Shown here piece by piece: positions 46,834-53,841 of a DNA stretch of 63,782 nucleotides. A program made the position numbers and the translations under genes. Location: the IMG/VR virus record IMGVR_UViG_3300034120_000744, positions 1-63,782 of that record, one strand, 5' to 3'. Each line of letters starts with the position of its first letter. Positions within the stretch are counted from its first letter, which is position 1. Origin of the DNA: a virus. The notes under the pieces were generated by a model. It was not told the origin of the DNA. It ran no database searches and worked only from the letters and a program-made list of their open reading frames with translations.

Positions 46834-47070
46834 ATGGAGGACTCCATGGAAACTGAAGTTCAGGAAGAAGTAAGAGTTCTTACCAGAAGCGATAGGTGTG
46901 ATGCACCTAAATGTCCCGCTCAGGCGTGGGTTATCGCTAAGTTTGTAACTGGCGAGTTGTATTTCTGTGGGCACCACTTTGACAAGTACGAGGTTAGCAT
47001 CATTCGTGATGCATACGATATTGTAGATGAAAGAGAATTTATCAATGCTAAATCAGAATCTTCTGCTTAG
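46834..47070 (+). CDS. Conserved actino-type zinc protein
   Basis: 78 residues from ATG 46834 (leaderless) or 74 from ATG 46846 (GGAGG 4-5 bases upstream). CDAPKCPAQAWVIAKF and FCGHHF give two Cys, Cys and paired His, a pattern of short zinc-binding proteins common in actinobacteria (DUF7455-like by recollection). Overlaps the HNH gene. Confidence 0.65.
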   Translation: MEDSMETEVQEEVRVLTRSDRCDAPKCPAQAWVIAKFVTGELYFCGHHFDKYEVSIIRDAYDIVDEREFINAKSESSA

Positions 47071-47557
47071 TAAAAGGGATAAAATAAAACTTGTTAGAGA
47101 GCGTGATGGATTTACATGCGCCATCTGCCTAAAGGATTTTAAGGCAAATTCTGACGTAACATTAGATCATTGGATTCCCCGTTCAGCGGGAGGATCAGAA
47201 GATGTATCTAATTTAAGACTTGCACATAAAAAGTGTAACGCATGGAAAAGTGATAGGATACCTAATGAAGATGGATCGATTCCTCCGCGCCCTCCAAGGG
47301 CTAATTATCAAGATCGAAGGCGGAGAAAGCAAGAAATATTAGAAAGCCTCTGTACCGACTGCTATGATGGTAGGCTGCTATTGCAGGGAGAAACATGTCC
47401 ATACTGTGGATCTCCAGCGGGTCCAGAAGATTGGCCCCATTGGGCAAAAAAACCAGCAAATAAGTGTGATCATACCCCGCCAGAATGGTGCTGGGCATGT
47501 TCTATAGGAATAGTTGACCGAAAACCAGTATTTCTGGTACTATTAGAAGGTAACTAG
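47045..47557 (+). CDS. HNH endonuclease with zinc ribbons
   Basis: About 170 residues (ATG 47045; ATG 47027 also possible). Core CAICLKDF...TLDHWIPRSAGGSEDVSNLRLAHKKCN matches the McrA-type HNH family with Cys-paired zinc. The C-terminal part adds CTDCYDG, CPYCGSP and CDHTPPEWCWAC, a second zinc section. Could be a homing or restriction-type enzyme. tRNA-Gln follows 4 bases after its stop. Confidence 0.8.
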   Translation: MLNQNLLLSKRDKIKLVRERDGFTCAICLKDFKANSDVTLDHWIPRSAGGSEDVSNLRLAHKKCNAWKSDRIPNEDGSIPPRPPRANYQDRRRRKQEILESLCTDCYDGRLLLQGETCPYCGSPAGPEDWPHWAKKPANKCDHTPPEWCWACSIGIVDRKPVFLVLLEGN

Positions 47558-47561
47558 ATAG

Positions 47562-47632
47562 TCCCTGATGGTGTAATGGTAGCACAAATGACTTTGGATC
47601 ATTTAGTTTTAGTTCGAATCTAGATCGGGGAG
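47562..47632 (+). tRNA. tRNA-Gln (anticodon TTG)
   Basis: Acceptor TCCCTGA/TCGGGGA (one GU), anticodon stem AATGA/TCATT, loop CTTTGGA, T-loop TTCGAAT. Reads CAA. Confidence 0.88.
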
Positions 47633-47644
47633 CGGGAGGGTATT

Positions 47645-47836
47645 ATGCCTTGGAAAGTACAAAGAAACTTTGGCGATTGCAATGGATATGCAGTAGTCAA
47701 AGAAGGAACAAACGAAATTGAGGGTTGCCATGCAACTCGCGCAGAGGCAGAGGCACAACAACGTGCGCTTTATGCTTCTGAAAATAAGTCAGACTCCGTA
47801 TGGGACGGCGCATTTATTGAAAAGGGATACAATTGA
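47645..47836 (+). CDS. Small protein with C-terminal WDGAF tag
   Basis: 63 residues. The N-terminal 45 (MPWKVQRNFGDCNGYAVV... GCHATRAEAEAQQRALYA) match a small domain that I recall from phage capsid proteases and scaffold fusions. Here it stands alone and ends in SVWDGAFIEKGYN. The motif resembles SIWSGSF at the end of this phage's protease/scaffold. This suggests a capsid-linked role. Confidence 0.7.
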   Translation: MPWKVQRNFGDCNGYAVVKEGTNEIEGCHATRAEAEAQQRALYASENKSDSVWDGAFIEKGYN

Positions 47837-47970
47837 CACGCGATAAGATTATTGAAAGACTTAAGGCAAAGAAGATGAAAAGTTCTGCTTCATCTGCTGA
47901 AATTAGTTCTTTTATTGCAGGATGGAATCAGGCAATTAAAGAGGCGATTGATCTTTTAGAAAAAGATTAA
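47833..47970 (+). CDS. Small helical protein
   Basis: 45 residues from TTG 47833, overlapping the previous stop (TTGA). Sequence is one or two amphipathic helices (MTRDKIIERLKAKKM..., AGWNQAIKEAIDLLEKD). Ends 6 bases before tRNA-Gly. Likely translated given the tight overlap. Confidence 0.5.
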   Translation: MTRDKIIERLKAKKMKSSASSAEISSFIAGWNQAIKEAIDLLEKD

Positions 47971-47976
47971 TCTCTC

Positions 47977-48047
47977 GCGAGTGTGGTGTAGAGGTAACAC
48001 ATCTGCCTTCCAAGCAGTTATCGCCAGTTCGATTCTGGTCACTCGCT
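47977..48047 (+). tRNA. tRNA-Gly (anticodon TCC)
   Basis: Acceptor GCGAGTG/CACTCGC, anticodon stem TCTGC/GCAGT, loop CTTCCAA, T-loop TTCGATT. Reads GGA. The ATG of the next gene starts 1 base after. Confidence 0.93.
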
Positions 48048-48048
48048 C

Positions 48049-48765
48049 ATGAAATTCCTACCTGATAAATACAAGGCGGGTAAAGTAGTTGAAGAAAACT
48101 ACACCCATTATTTTATATGGGACGATTCAGATAAACAAGTAGTTGATGGAATGTGCCATTCTCCAGGGATAGAAGTAATGGTTATTCATCCAAAAACTAA
48201 TTATTTTTATTCTGAAAACTTTTCATCCTGGGAAAGAATGTTCAGCGCACCAGAATTTCATCATGATTATGGCAAGTGCGGCGGAACCGGAGTGATAAAT
48301 AATCAACTACCATTATTCAACATACATCAAACATTTTCTTTCTGGAAAAGAATGTACGCCAATAATAAATTTGATCATTACATAATGACTTTAGTTGGAG
48401 TAAGTCTATTAGAGTTTAGAATAAGTAGGAATACGACTATATGCCTAGATAAATCACAATCTAAAAAAGTTCAACATTTATCTAAATTGTATTCTAAATC
48501 CGGTCTAGCACCAGACCCAGTAAAAGTTCTTCTTAATGAAGAAGATGAAAAATTCGACTACGACAGTTTTGAAATAAATTTTGAAATAGAAAAAATAGAA
48601 TATATAGATGACATTTTATTATTCAGAGGAGAAATGTTGTCTAGGTATGAAATAAAAAATGCTATAGATGGAAGAACTGATTTACCTAGATTTTTGAGGC
48701 AGATAGAACTTAAAAGTCTTGACCCATCAGATATTGTATGTGATAATCAATTATCGTTGTTCTAG
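48049..48765 (+). CDS. Unknown protein with C-terminal clamp-binding motif
   Basis: 238 residues. No family recognised. It ends in DNQLSLF, which fits the QL(S/D)LF consensus of bacterial sliding-clamp (DnaN) ligands; an internal NNQLPLF lies near residue 90. Residues 180-215 are a helix/strand part rich in Asp and Ile. Cys/His pairs occur near residues 70-85. The tail suggests recruitment to the host clamp. Confidence 0.6.
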   Translation: MKFLPDKYKAGKVVEENYTHYFIWDDSDKQVVDGMCHSPGIEVMVIHPKTNYFYSENFSSWERMFSAPEFHHDYGKCGGTGVINNQLPLFNIHQTFSFWKRMYANNKFDHYIMTLVGVSLLEFRISRNTTICLDKSQSKKVQHLSKLYSKSGLAPDPVKVLLNEEDEKFDYDSFEINFEIEKIEYIDDILLFRGEMLSRYEIKNAIDGRTDLPRFLRQIELKSLDPSDIVCDNQLSLF

Positions 48766-48768
48766 TTG

Positions 48769-48841
48769 GCCCCAGTAACTCAGAGGATAGAGTGTCGGAC
48801 TTCTAATCCGTTGGTCGCAGGTTCGAATCCTGCCTGGGGCG
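48769..48841 (+). tRNA. tRNA-Arg (anticodon TCT)
   Basis: Acceptor GCCCCAG/CTGGGGC, anticodon stem TCGGA/TCCGT, loop CTTCTAA, T-arm GCAGG-TTCGAAT-CCTGC. Reads AGA, the main arginine codon in the tail genes. Confidence 0.94.
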
Positions 48842-48846
48842 CTTAT

Positions 48847-48933
48847 GGAAGTATGGCAGAGTGGTTATTGCAACGGTTTGCTAAACCGTGATCGGTTAAT
48901 ACTGATCCATAGGTTCGAATCCTATTACTTCCG
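48847..48933 (+). tRNA. tRNA-Ser (anticodon GCT)
   Basis: Long variable arm (GATCGGTTAATACTGATC) as in class II tRNAs. Acceptor GGAAGTA/TACTTCC. Anticodon loop TTGCTAA. Reads AGU/AGC. Confidence 0.92.
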
Positions 48934-48942
48934 CACCACTTA

Positions 48943-49014
48943 TGGCGTGTGGCGCAATGGCAGCGCAATCGGCTGTTAACCGATGGGTTGTAGGTTCGAA
49001 TCCTACCACGCCAG
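48943..49014 (+). tRNA. tRNA-Asn (anticodon GTT)
   Basis: Acceptor TGGCGTG/CACGCCA, anticodon loop CTGTTAA, T-arm GTAGG-TTCGAAT-CCTAC. Reads AAU/AAC. Confidence 0.92.
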
Positions 49015-49018
49015 CCAA

Positions 49019-49098
49019 GCCGGATAGCCCCCAAGGTGGGGGAGCGGTCTGTAAAACCGTCGCCTAAGGCATGGTTGGTTCGATTCCAACATCCGGCA
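49019..49098 (+). tRNA. tRNA-Tyr (anticodon GTA)
   Basis: Acceptor GCCGGAT/ATCCGGC, anticodon stem GCGGT/ACCGT, loop CTGTAAA, medium-long variable arm, T-arm TTGG-TTCGATT-CCAA. Reads UAU/UAC. Confidence 0.88.
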
Positions 49099-49110
49099 CA
49101 AAATACTAAA

Positions 49111-49119
49111 TGATATACT
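49111..49119 (+). promoter_or_regulatory. Extended -10-like box TGATATACT
   Basis: One change from TGATATAAT. The next ATG lies 6 bases downstream, so the mRNA of the oxygenase-glycosyltransferase pair would start at or near its AUG. No ribosome binding site fits in that space. Confidence 0.6.
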
Positions 49120-49125
49120 TTTTAT

Positions 49126-49863
49126 ATGTACCCATGTCTTATAGATGTTTTCACTCCAGATGAGTGCCTAAATATAGTTAATAAACTTGACAGTATGAAT
49201 GAATATTGGACTTATAGATGTAGCAATGGTCCAAGTTCTACATATACTTTAGGTGCTGCCACCTATCAAGATAGTAATAATTTAGATAATTATTATAAAT
49301 TATCAATTAGTACTAATGAAATTATATTAAGCACTTTCAAGGAAGAATTTGAAAGAATATTAGAAGTTTTAAATAGGGAAGTCGGACCATCTGAGTTAGA
49401 ATATGATTTAGCAGTACCAGGGTTTAACATATTCGTTAATGATAGTGAAAAACAGTTTTCTCTCCTCTCCCTTGGAGATGTAATAACTCATACAGATTTT
49501 GTAGATGATGCACATGATCAAATTTTTCAAAAAAAATATAAAAATATTAATCATGATGAAAAAATTTCCTTTACTCTATCACTAGAATTGCCAAGAGGGG
49601 GGAGCGGGATAAGCGTATGGGGAGATTCTAGTTTAGATAAGTATGACCATGACCAAGAATTTAGTAAAATAATTAAAAAAATAGGATATTACAATAATAA
49701 TAAGCCCAGTATAGTTAATTATTATGTTGGCAAAGCATTCATTTTCTCTGGAAGATATCCACATCAAGTAACTCCAACAGTTAAATATTATTTAGGAGAT
49801 AGAAGAATTACTATCCAAGGACATGCAATAAATTGCGATGGTAAGTTTAGGTGGTTTGTTTAA
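49126..49863 (+). CDS. 2OG-Fe(II) oxygenase, prolyl-hydroxylase-like
   Basis: 245 residues with a double-stranded beta-helix pattern: His122-x-Asp124 (THTDFVDD) as the iron facial pair, distal His213 (GRYPHQVTP) and Arg226/227 (DRRITIQG) for 2-oxoglutarate. It is translationally linked to a family 60-like glycosyltransferase that starts 3 bases after its stop. A prolyl or other side-chain hydroxylase is likely, but the substrate is not shown. Leaderless promoter upstream. Confidence 0.7.
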   Translation: MYPCLIDVFTPDECLNIVNKLDSMNEYWTYRCSNGPSSTYTLGAATYQDSNNLDNYYKLSISTNEIILSTFKEEFERILEVLNREVGPSELEYDLAVPGFNIFVNDSEKQFSLLSLGDVITHTDFVDDAHDQIFQKKYKNINHDEKISFTLSLELPRGGSGISVWGDSSLDKYDHDQEFSKIIKKIGYYNNNKPSIVNYYVGKAFIFSGRYPHQVTPTVKYYLGDRRITIQGHAINCDGKFRWFV

Positions 49864-49865
49864 TT

Positions 49866-50861
49866 ATGTTAAATAATATATTGATAGCGATGGCTGGTCA
49901 GGATGAAAATTTTATATCCCAAACTGTAGAGAGTTGCCTAGACAACGCAATATTTCCAGATAATATAAATTTTTCTATAGTGGATCAAAGATCTGATGGG
50001 AACTTTGCAAAATTACCAGAGAATAAAAATATAATTGTAAATCAAATTTTAACCATGCCCAGGGGCGTTGGGTATGGAAGATCTCTATCCATACCAAAAA
50101 AAATAAAAGAAAAATATGTTTTAAGCATTGATCCTCATATGGTATTTTCACCTGGATGGGATAAGGAACTTCTAGATAGATATATTGAAGTTAAAAATAA
50201 ATTTAATCAGGATGTAGTAGTATCTCAACATCTTCCATGGTCAACTATAGTTGATAATAAATTAGTAATACATGAAGATGTTGTGCCAGGTGAGGCATAT
50301 AGTTTGTTTTTTAATGGCATATTTGTAGACGCAAAGCCAATACCCAAGAATTTAGATTATGTAGAACAGGAGGCTCTATGCGGGTACTATTTATTCTCAG
50401 GAAGATCTGTTTTTGAAGAAGTTAGATTTGACCCACGATTATTTTATTTCTCAGAAGAATCAGTACTTTCTTTAAGATTAATATCTAGAGGACATAAATT
50501 AGTATCATTAAATTATAATCCTATGTTTCATTTAGAAAAAGTATTAACTAAATCAGATTCTGACTGGAGAAATAGAATAAAAATAGAATCAGTAAAAAGA
50601 GACATAAAAATATTCTATGAAACATTTTCAGGGGAGTACTTTGGCGAGTGGGGCGCTAAGGATTTAGATAGTTTAGAAAATTTTAAAAATAAAAATGGGA
50701 TATCTATGGACCTACTTTTGAGTAAAATAAATTATTCAGAAGAATTTGGCGATAAAAAAGAATTCCTTCTAGGAACAATTGATGGAATATTTAATAATAC
50801 AGATGTATGGACAGCAATATACGATATAGTGCTTAATACTATAAAAAATAATGAAAGATAG
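49866..50861 (+). CDS. GT60-like (Skp1 hydroxyproline GlcNAc-transferase-like) glycosyltransferase
   Basis: 331 residues from ATG 49866, with AGGTGG about 11 bases upstream. Entry ILIAMAGQDENFISQTVESCLDNA, then RGVGYGRSLSI and VLSIDPHMVFSPGWD fit family GT60: the last segment corresponds to the Asp-x-His metal-binding motif of Skp1 hydroxyproline GlcNAc-transferases. Late LCGYYLFSGRSVFEEV and YFSEES also fit. Its partner is the 2OG oxygenase just upstream. A general family 2 glycosyltransferase is the alternative. Confidence 0.65.
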   Translation: MLNNILIAMAGQDENFISQTVESCLDNAIFPDNINFSIVDQRSDGNFAKLPENKNIIVNQILTMPRGVGYGRSLSIPKKIKEKYVLSIDPHMVFSPGWDKELLDRYIEVKNKFNQDVVVSQHLPWSTIVDNKLVIHEDVVPGEAYSLFFNGIFVDAKPIPKNLDYVEQEALCGYYLFSGRSVFEEVRFDPRLFYFSEESVLSLRLISRGHKLVSLNYNPMFHLEKVLTKSDSDWRNRIKIESVKRDIKIFYETFSGEYFGEWGAKDLDSLENFKNKNGISMDLLLSKINYSEEFGDKKEFLLGTIDGIFNNTDVWTAIYDIVLNTIKNNER

Positions 50862-50872
50862 AATGAGCACGG

Positions 50873-50881
50873 TGGTATAAT
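50873..50881 (+). promoter_or_regulatory. Extended -10 promoter TGGTATAAT
   Basis: TGG-TATAAT with an ATG 7 bases after the box. Leaderless arrangement, no -35 and no ribosome binding site. Confidence 0.65.
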
Positions 50882-50888
50882 ATATATT

Positions 50889-51254
50889 ATGGACCTGTAT
50901 GATGAATTGACAGAAGAAGAAAAAGCATATCACGATGCAATGGTTTCTATTGCAGAAAGATTTGGCCCGTTTGACCAAGGAACATCTAGTATTTGGGTTG
51001 GATACGAGGGTCCAGGAGATAATGAAGACGCACAAATCGGAGTTAAATGCTCCAACTGCTCTCTACATATTGAAAGAGAAGATGGGCAACTAGGATGTGC
51101 TATTCTTTCTTACTTAGTTCATCCAGAGGGCAAATGCCGACTTGCAGCCATCCCAGACGGATATGTTAATGCATCAATGGATGATGAAGATGATGATCCA
51201 AGTGACGATGATGATATGATGGGCAAATTCTGGGGCGGATCTTTTTTTAAATGA
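50889..51254 (+). CDS. Acidic Cys-cluster protein with C-terminal WGGSF tag
   Basis: 121 residues. Residues 50-90 hold CSNC, then single Cys in QLGCAI and GKCRLA, like small Cys-cluster domains I recall fused to phage capsid proteases. An Asp-rich stretch (about 100-112) leads to GKFWGGSFFK at the very end. This tag matches the SIWSGSF end of the protease/scaffold. Own leaderless promoter. A capsid-directed partner is a plausible role. Confidence 0.7.
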   Translation: MDLYDELTEEEKAYHDAMVSIAERFGPFDQGTSSIWVGYEGPGDNEDAQIGVKCSNCSLHIEREDGQLGCAILSYLVHPEGKCRLAAIPDGYVNASMDDEDDDPSDDDDMMGKFWGGSFFK

Positions 51255-51376
51255 ATAATGTAATTACTACCGAAACTATTAAGCAGGGTGGCGGAGGAAT
51301 TACTAATCCAGAACATAAAGATGGCAAAATAAATATTGGTAAATCTCCACTTAAAGTACGTCGTGGCAAGAAGTAA
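51251..51376 (+). CDS. Small basic protein
   Basis: 41 residues; ATGA overlap with the gene before and TAATG with the next. Gly-rich middle (KQGGGGI) and basic end (KVRRGKK). Tight packing supports translation. No family. Confidence 0.5.
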   Translation: MNNVITTETIKQGGGGITNPEHKDGKINIGKSPLKVRRGKK

Positions 51377-51495
51377 TGTTTACATTTTACTGTCTCGTTA
51401 AGCACAATGGTAACTACTACCTCAGACCTTACATTACTTTGTATAATAATATGATTGAAATAGTAAATTATCCAAAATCGTTGACCATATCGTAA
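51376..51495 (+). CDS. Very small protein before the lysis promoter
   Basis: 39 residues starting in the stop of the preceding gene. Aromatic- and Tyr-rich (MFTFYCLVKHNGNYYLRPY). The last codons overlap the -35 box of the next promoter. Support is only start/stop coupling. Confidence 0.35.
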   Translation: MFTFYCLVKHNGNYYLRPYITLYNNMIEIVNYPKSLTIS

Positions 51496-51509
51496 TATTC
51501 CCGTATAAT
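51481..51509 (+). promoter_or_regulatory. Sigma-70-type promoter for the cell-wall hydrolase
   Basis: TTGACC (51481-51486), spacer of 17, then TATAAT (51504-51509). This is the best -35/-10 pair on the forward strand here, unlike the -35-less extended -10 promoters. The leader contains AGGAGG, 6 bases before the ATG. Confidence 0.8.
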
Positions 51510-51541
51510 AGAATTCATGTTGCCGCCACAAGGAGGTCAAT

Positions 51542-52156
51542 ATGACGACAATAAACCGATTTGGTGCTGCATTAGTATCAACAGTAACAGTATTATCAAT
51601 GGTACTAATCTCTCCAAACCTGGCGTATGCTAAGTCTGCGCCTTTGGCGGAAGGTACAGTAAACCTTGCCACCGCTGATGCATTAGAAAGAAGGGCAATA
51701 ACAGATAGAAACTGGACTTTGCCATCTAATTGTAATGATAAGCAAGCAAAGATGTTGTTTAAGTCAGGTTTTAATAGACCTGGGATGCTTAGAGGAGCCT
51801 GGGCAATTACCTGGCGTGAATCTAAGCATGAATCATTAGATGAATCTAGCAGATGGTTCACAGGTGCTCTGGGTACTTGGCAAATTCAAACAAGTGCCTG
51901 GTCAGGAAAACCCTGGTGGTCTAGGGATAATATGCTAGACAAAGAAAAGCAATCAGAAATTGTAAGGAAGCATTTCCTTAATGATGGTATGCATAATTGG
52001 GGATATGGTTATTCGTTTAAGAATGACTCATGGTATGAGGATGCAGGAATGTATTATTCACTATGGGGTTCTGGACTAACGTATTCATGGGTAATCGCAC
52101 CGTTCAATACTGGATGGTCGTTGTTTCCAAAGAAGTGTACACCTGAAAAGATTTAA
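51542..52156 (+). CDS. Exported lysozyme/transglycosylase-like hydrolase
   Basis: 204 residues. N-terminal signal peptide: basic start, hydrophobic core (residues 8-25), cleavage likely after AYA at about residue 30. The mature part has AWAITWRESKH (catalytic Glu candidate) and FTGALGTWQIQ, the lysozyme-like transglycosylase pattern seen in actinobacterial cell-wall enzymes. It is a candidate endolysin with its own Sec signal or a virion/secreted muramidase. Two small membrane proteins at 56.9-57.4 kb may be lysis partners. Confidence 0.7.
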   Translation: MTTINRFGAALVSTVTVLSMVLISPNLAYAKSAPLAEGTVNLATADALERRAITDRNWTLPSNCNDKQAKMLFKSGFNRPGMLRGAWAITWRESKHESLDESSRWFTGALGTWQIQTSAWSGKPWWSRDNMLDKEKQSEIVRKHFLNDGMHNWGYGYSFKNDSWYEDAGMYYSLWGSGLTYSWVIAPFNTGWSLFPKKCTPEKI

Positions 52157-52209
52157 ATGATAGAATTATATTCTAGGCGCAAATAAAATTGCGGCAACAG
52201 CCTAGGATC

Positions 52210-52283
52210 GCCTCAGTAACTCAGTTGGCCAGAGTATCCGCCTTGTAAGCGGAAAGTCATCGGTTCGAATCCGATCTGAGGCT
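52210..52283 (+). tRNA. tRNA-Thr (anticodon TGT)
   Basis: Acceptor GCCTCAG/CTGAGGC, anticodon stem TCCGC/GCGGA, loop CTTGTAA, T-arm ATCGG-TTCGAAT-CCGAT. Reads ACA. The next ATG is 1 base after its end. Confidence 0.93.
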
Positions 52284-52284
52284 C

Positions 52285-52605
52285 ATGGATTATAGTAATG
52301 ATGAAATAGAGCAATTCATGGTCTATTTAGAAGAAGAAGGCGTCCTTGAGTGGGTAGGTATGACTTCAGACGGAGAAAGAACATTCGTCTTCAACTTTGA
52401 AAAAATGCATGACATGTTCCCAGAACTATATCTTGCTATAACAGAAGAATTAAATAATGAACTAATGCATCTTTATGAACTAGGATTTGTAACTATTGAA
52501 TATAACACAGAATTAGTGCCAAAGTTTAAGATAACTGATGCTGGAAAGCAATATTTAATTGATAGTGGCATTCCTATGCCGGAAGAGTGGGGCTTGGATG
52601 AGTAA
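52285..52605 (+). CDS. Winged-helix-like small protein
   Basis: 106 residues, acidic. Residues 45-90 (ITEELNNELMHLYELGFVTIEY... FKITDAGKQYLIDSG) look like a winged helix ending. Starts directly after tRNA-Thr, so the transcript probably comes from the tRNA. Overlaps the oxygenase start by 8 bases. Possible regulator. Confidence 0.6.
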   Translation: MDYSNDEIEQFMVYLEEEGVLEWVGMTSDGERTFVFNFEKMHDMFPELYLAITEELNNELMHLYELGFVTIEYNTELVPKFKITDAGKQYLIDSGIPMPEEWGLDE

Positions 52606-53305
52606 TATTTTAACCAAGTATTATATTAAAAAATTGGGATACGAAGTAGAAGAAGTCGCACATAGAATATTTTTAATTAAAAATTTTATAACTAATGAAG
52701 AGTATAATGAACTAATTTATCTGGCAACTTCAGCCACAGATGATGAGTGGAAAGATCATTACTTAGATGGTGCAATAAAACTTGCTGAATTAAAATTTGG
52801 AAGAACGGATATAGATAATTTAGTTAAAGAAGGTCTATATGAAATAACAGAGGATTGGGCAGACAAGAATCTAAAAATATCTCATCTAAAAATTGCAGAG
52901 ATATTAGATAAAAGATTGCAAAAATTATTTGATTTTAGGACGGACCTTCTTTTTAATGGATGTGGAACTATTCAAAGGCAATACGAGGGAGTGCCACTAA
53001 AAGATCATGTAGATAATCATACTGATCCATCATTAGAATATGCAGCAGTACTGTATCTTAATGATAATTATTTCGCTGGAGAAGTATATTTTGTAAATCA
53101 GAATATAGAGTTAAAGCCAGATAGCCGTTCCTTATTAATATTTCCAAGTACTGAGGGTTGGAGACATGGAGTTAATCCTCCTGGTCCTGGACCACATCGT
53201 TATGTTCTCCCGTCGTTTGTATCTAGGAAAGATTTCTGGGAAATAAATAAAGATAATGGATATAATGTAGATAAGACATTAGAAGATACAAATTTTAAGG
53301 AGTAA
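52598..53305 (+). CDS. 2OG-Fe(II) oxygenase, P4H-like
   Basis: 235 residues from ATG 52598. Good P4H core: KDHVDN (His137-x-Asp139), LEYAAVLYLND, FAGEVYF, then TEGWRHGV (His190) and RYVLPSFV (Arg201). A hydroxylase acting on a protein or nucleotide side chain; substrate unknown. N-terminal 110 residues are helical. Confidence 0.75.
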   Translation: MSNILTKYYIKKLGYEVEEVAHRIFLIKNFITNEEYNELIYLATSATDDEWKDHYLDGAIKLAELKFGRTDIDNLVKEGLYEITEDWADKNLKISHLKIAEILDKRLQKLFDFRTDLLFNGCGTIQRQYEGVPLKDHVDNHTDPSLEYAAVLYLNDNYFAGEVYFVNQNIELKPDSRSLLIFPSTEGWRHGVNPPGPGPHRYVLPSFVSRKDFWEINKDNGYNVDKTLEDTNFKE

Positions 53306-53307
53306 TC

Positions 53308-53835
53308 ATGGACAATCGTAATGTCATTGATTATTACAAGCAATGGGAGACTGATCAAATTAAGGCTGATCTAGATACCCGCCGACTTCCTTTTATCGTG
53401 GGCTTTGAGAATATTTCAGGTGACTTTAATAAGGCTACAGGAATTAGGAATGCTAATGCATTTATGGCCAAAGAATGCTGGATTGTTGGAGCCAAGAAAT
53501 GGGATAAGCGTGGTGCTGTAGGAACTCAACACTACAATCACTTAAAGTATGCTCCAAGTCTAGATAATATCTATCTTCATGAACCACAAGTTCGTGGTGC
53601 CAGGTGGGTGGCGATTGATAATGTTCCAGGTGCTATTCCAATTACCTCATATGAATGGAAGCCAGAAACTTTTATGATATTTGGCGAAGAGCAAAGGGGA
53701 CTTAGCCCGATGGCCTTAGGCATGGCTGACGATATTGTCTACATCCCACAACTTGGAAGCGTTCGTAGTCTAAATGTTGGTACTGCAAGTGGTATTGTTA
53801 TGTATGACTATGTGACAAAATTGGGCATGGTATAA
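53308..53835 (+). CDS. SpoU-type RNA 2'-O-methyltransferase
   Basis: 175 residues with the SPOUT trefoil-knot motifs: ENISGDFNKATGIRNANAF (motif 1), FMIFGEEQRGLS (motif 2), IPQLGSVRSLNVGTASGIV (motif 3). Likely methylates tRNA (TrmH-like) or rRNA. Fits with nine phage tRNAs nearby. The stop TAA sits in the promoter of the next gene. Confidence 0.82.
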   Translation: MDNRNVIDYYKQWETDQIKADLDTRRLPFIVGFENISGDFNKATGIRNANAFMAKECWIVGAKKWDKRGAVGTQHYNHLKYAPSLDNIYLHEPQVRGARWVAIDNVPGAIPITSYEWKPETFMIFGEEQRGLSPMALGMADDIVYIPQLGSVRSLNVGTASGIVMYDYVTKLGMV

Positions 53836-53836
53836 T
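53828..53836 (+). promoter_or_regulatory. Extended -10 promoter TGGTATAAT
   Basis: TGG-TATAAT overlapping the end of the methyltransferase gene. GTG 53842 starts 5 bases after. Leaderless pattern. Confidence 0.6.
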
Positions 53837-53841
53837 TAATT

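Noticed and set aside
48843-49034. Leftward frame across tRNA-Ser and tRNA-Asn
   Set aside because: It is the complement of structured tRNA genes.
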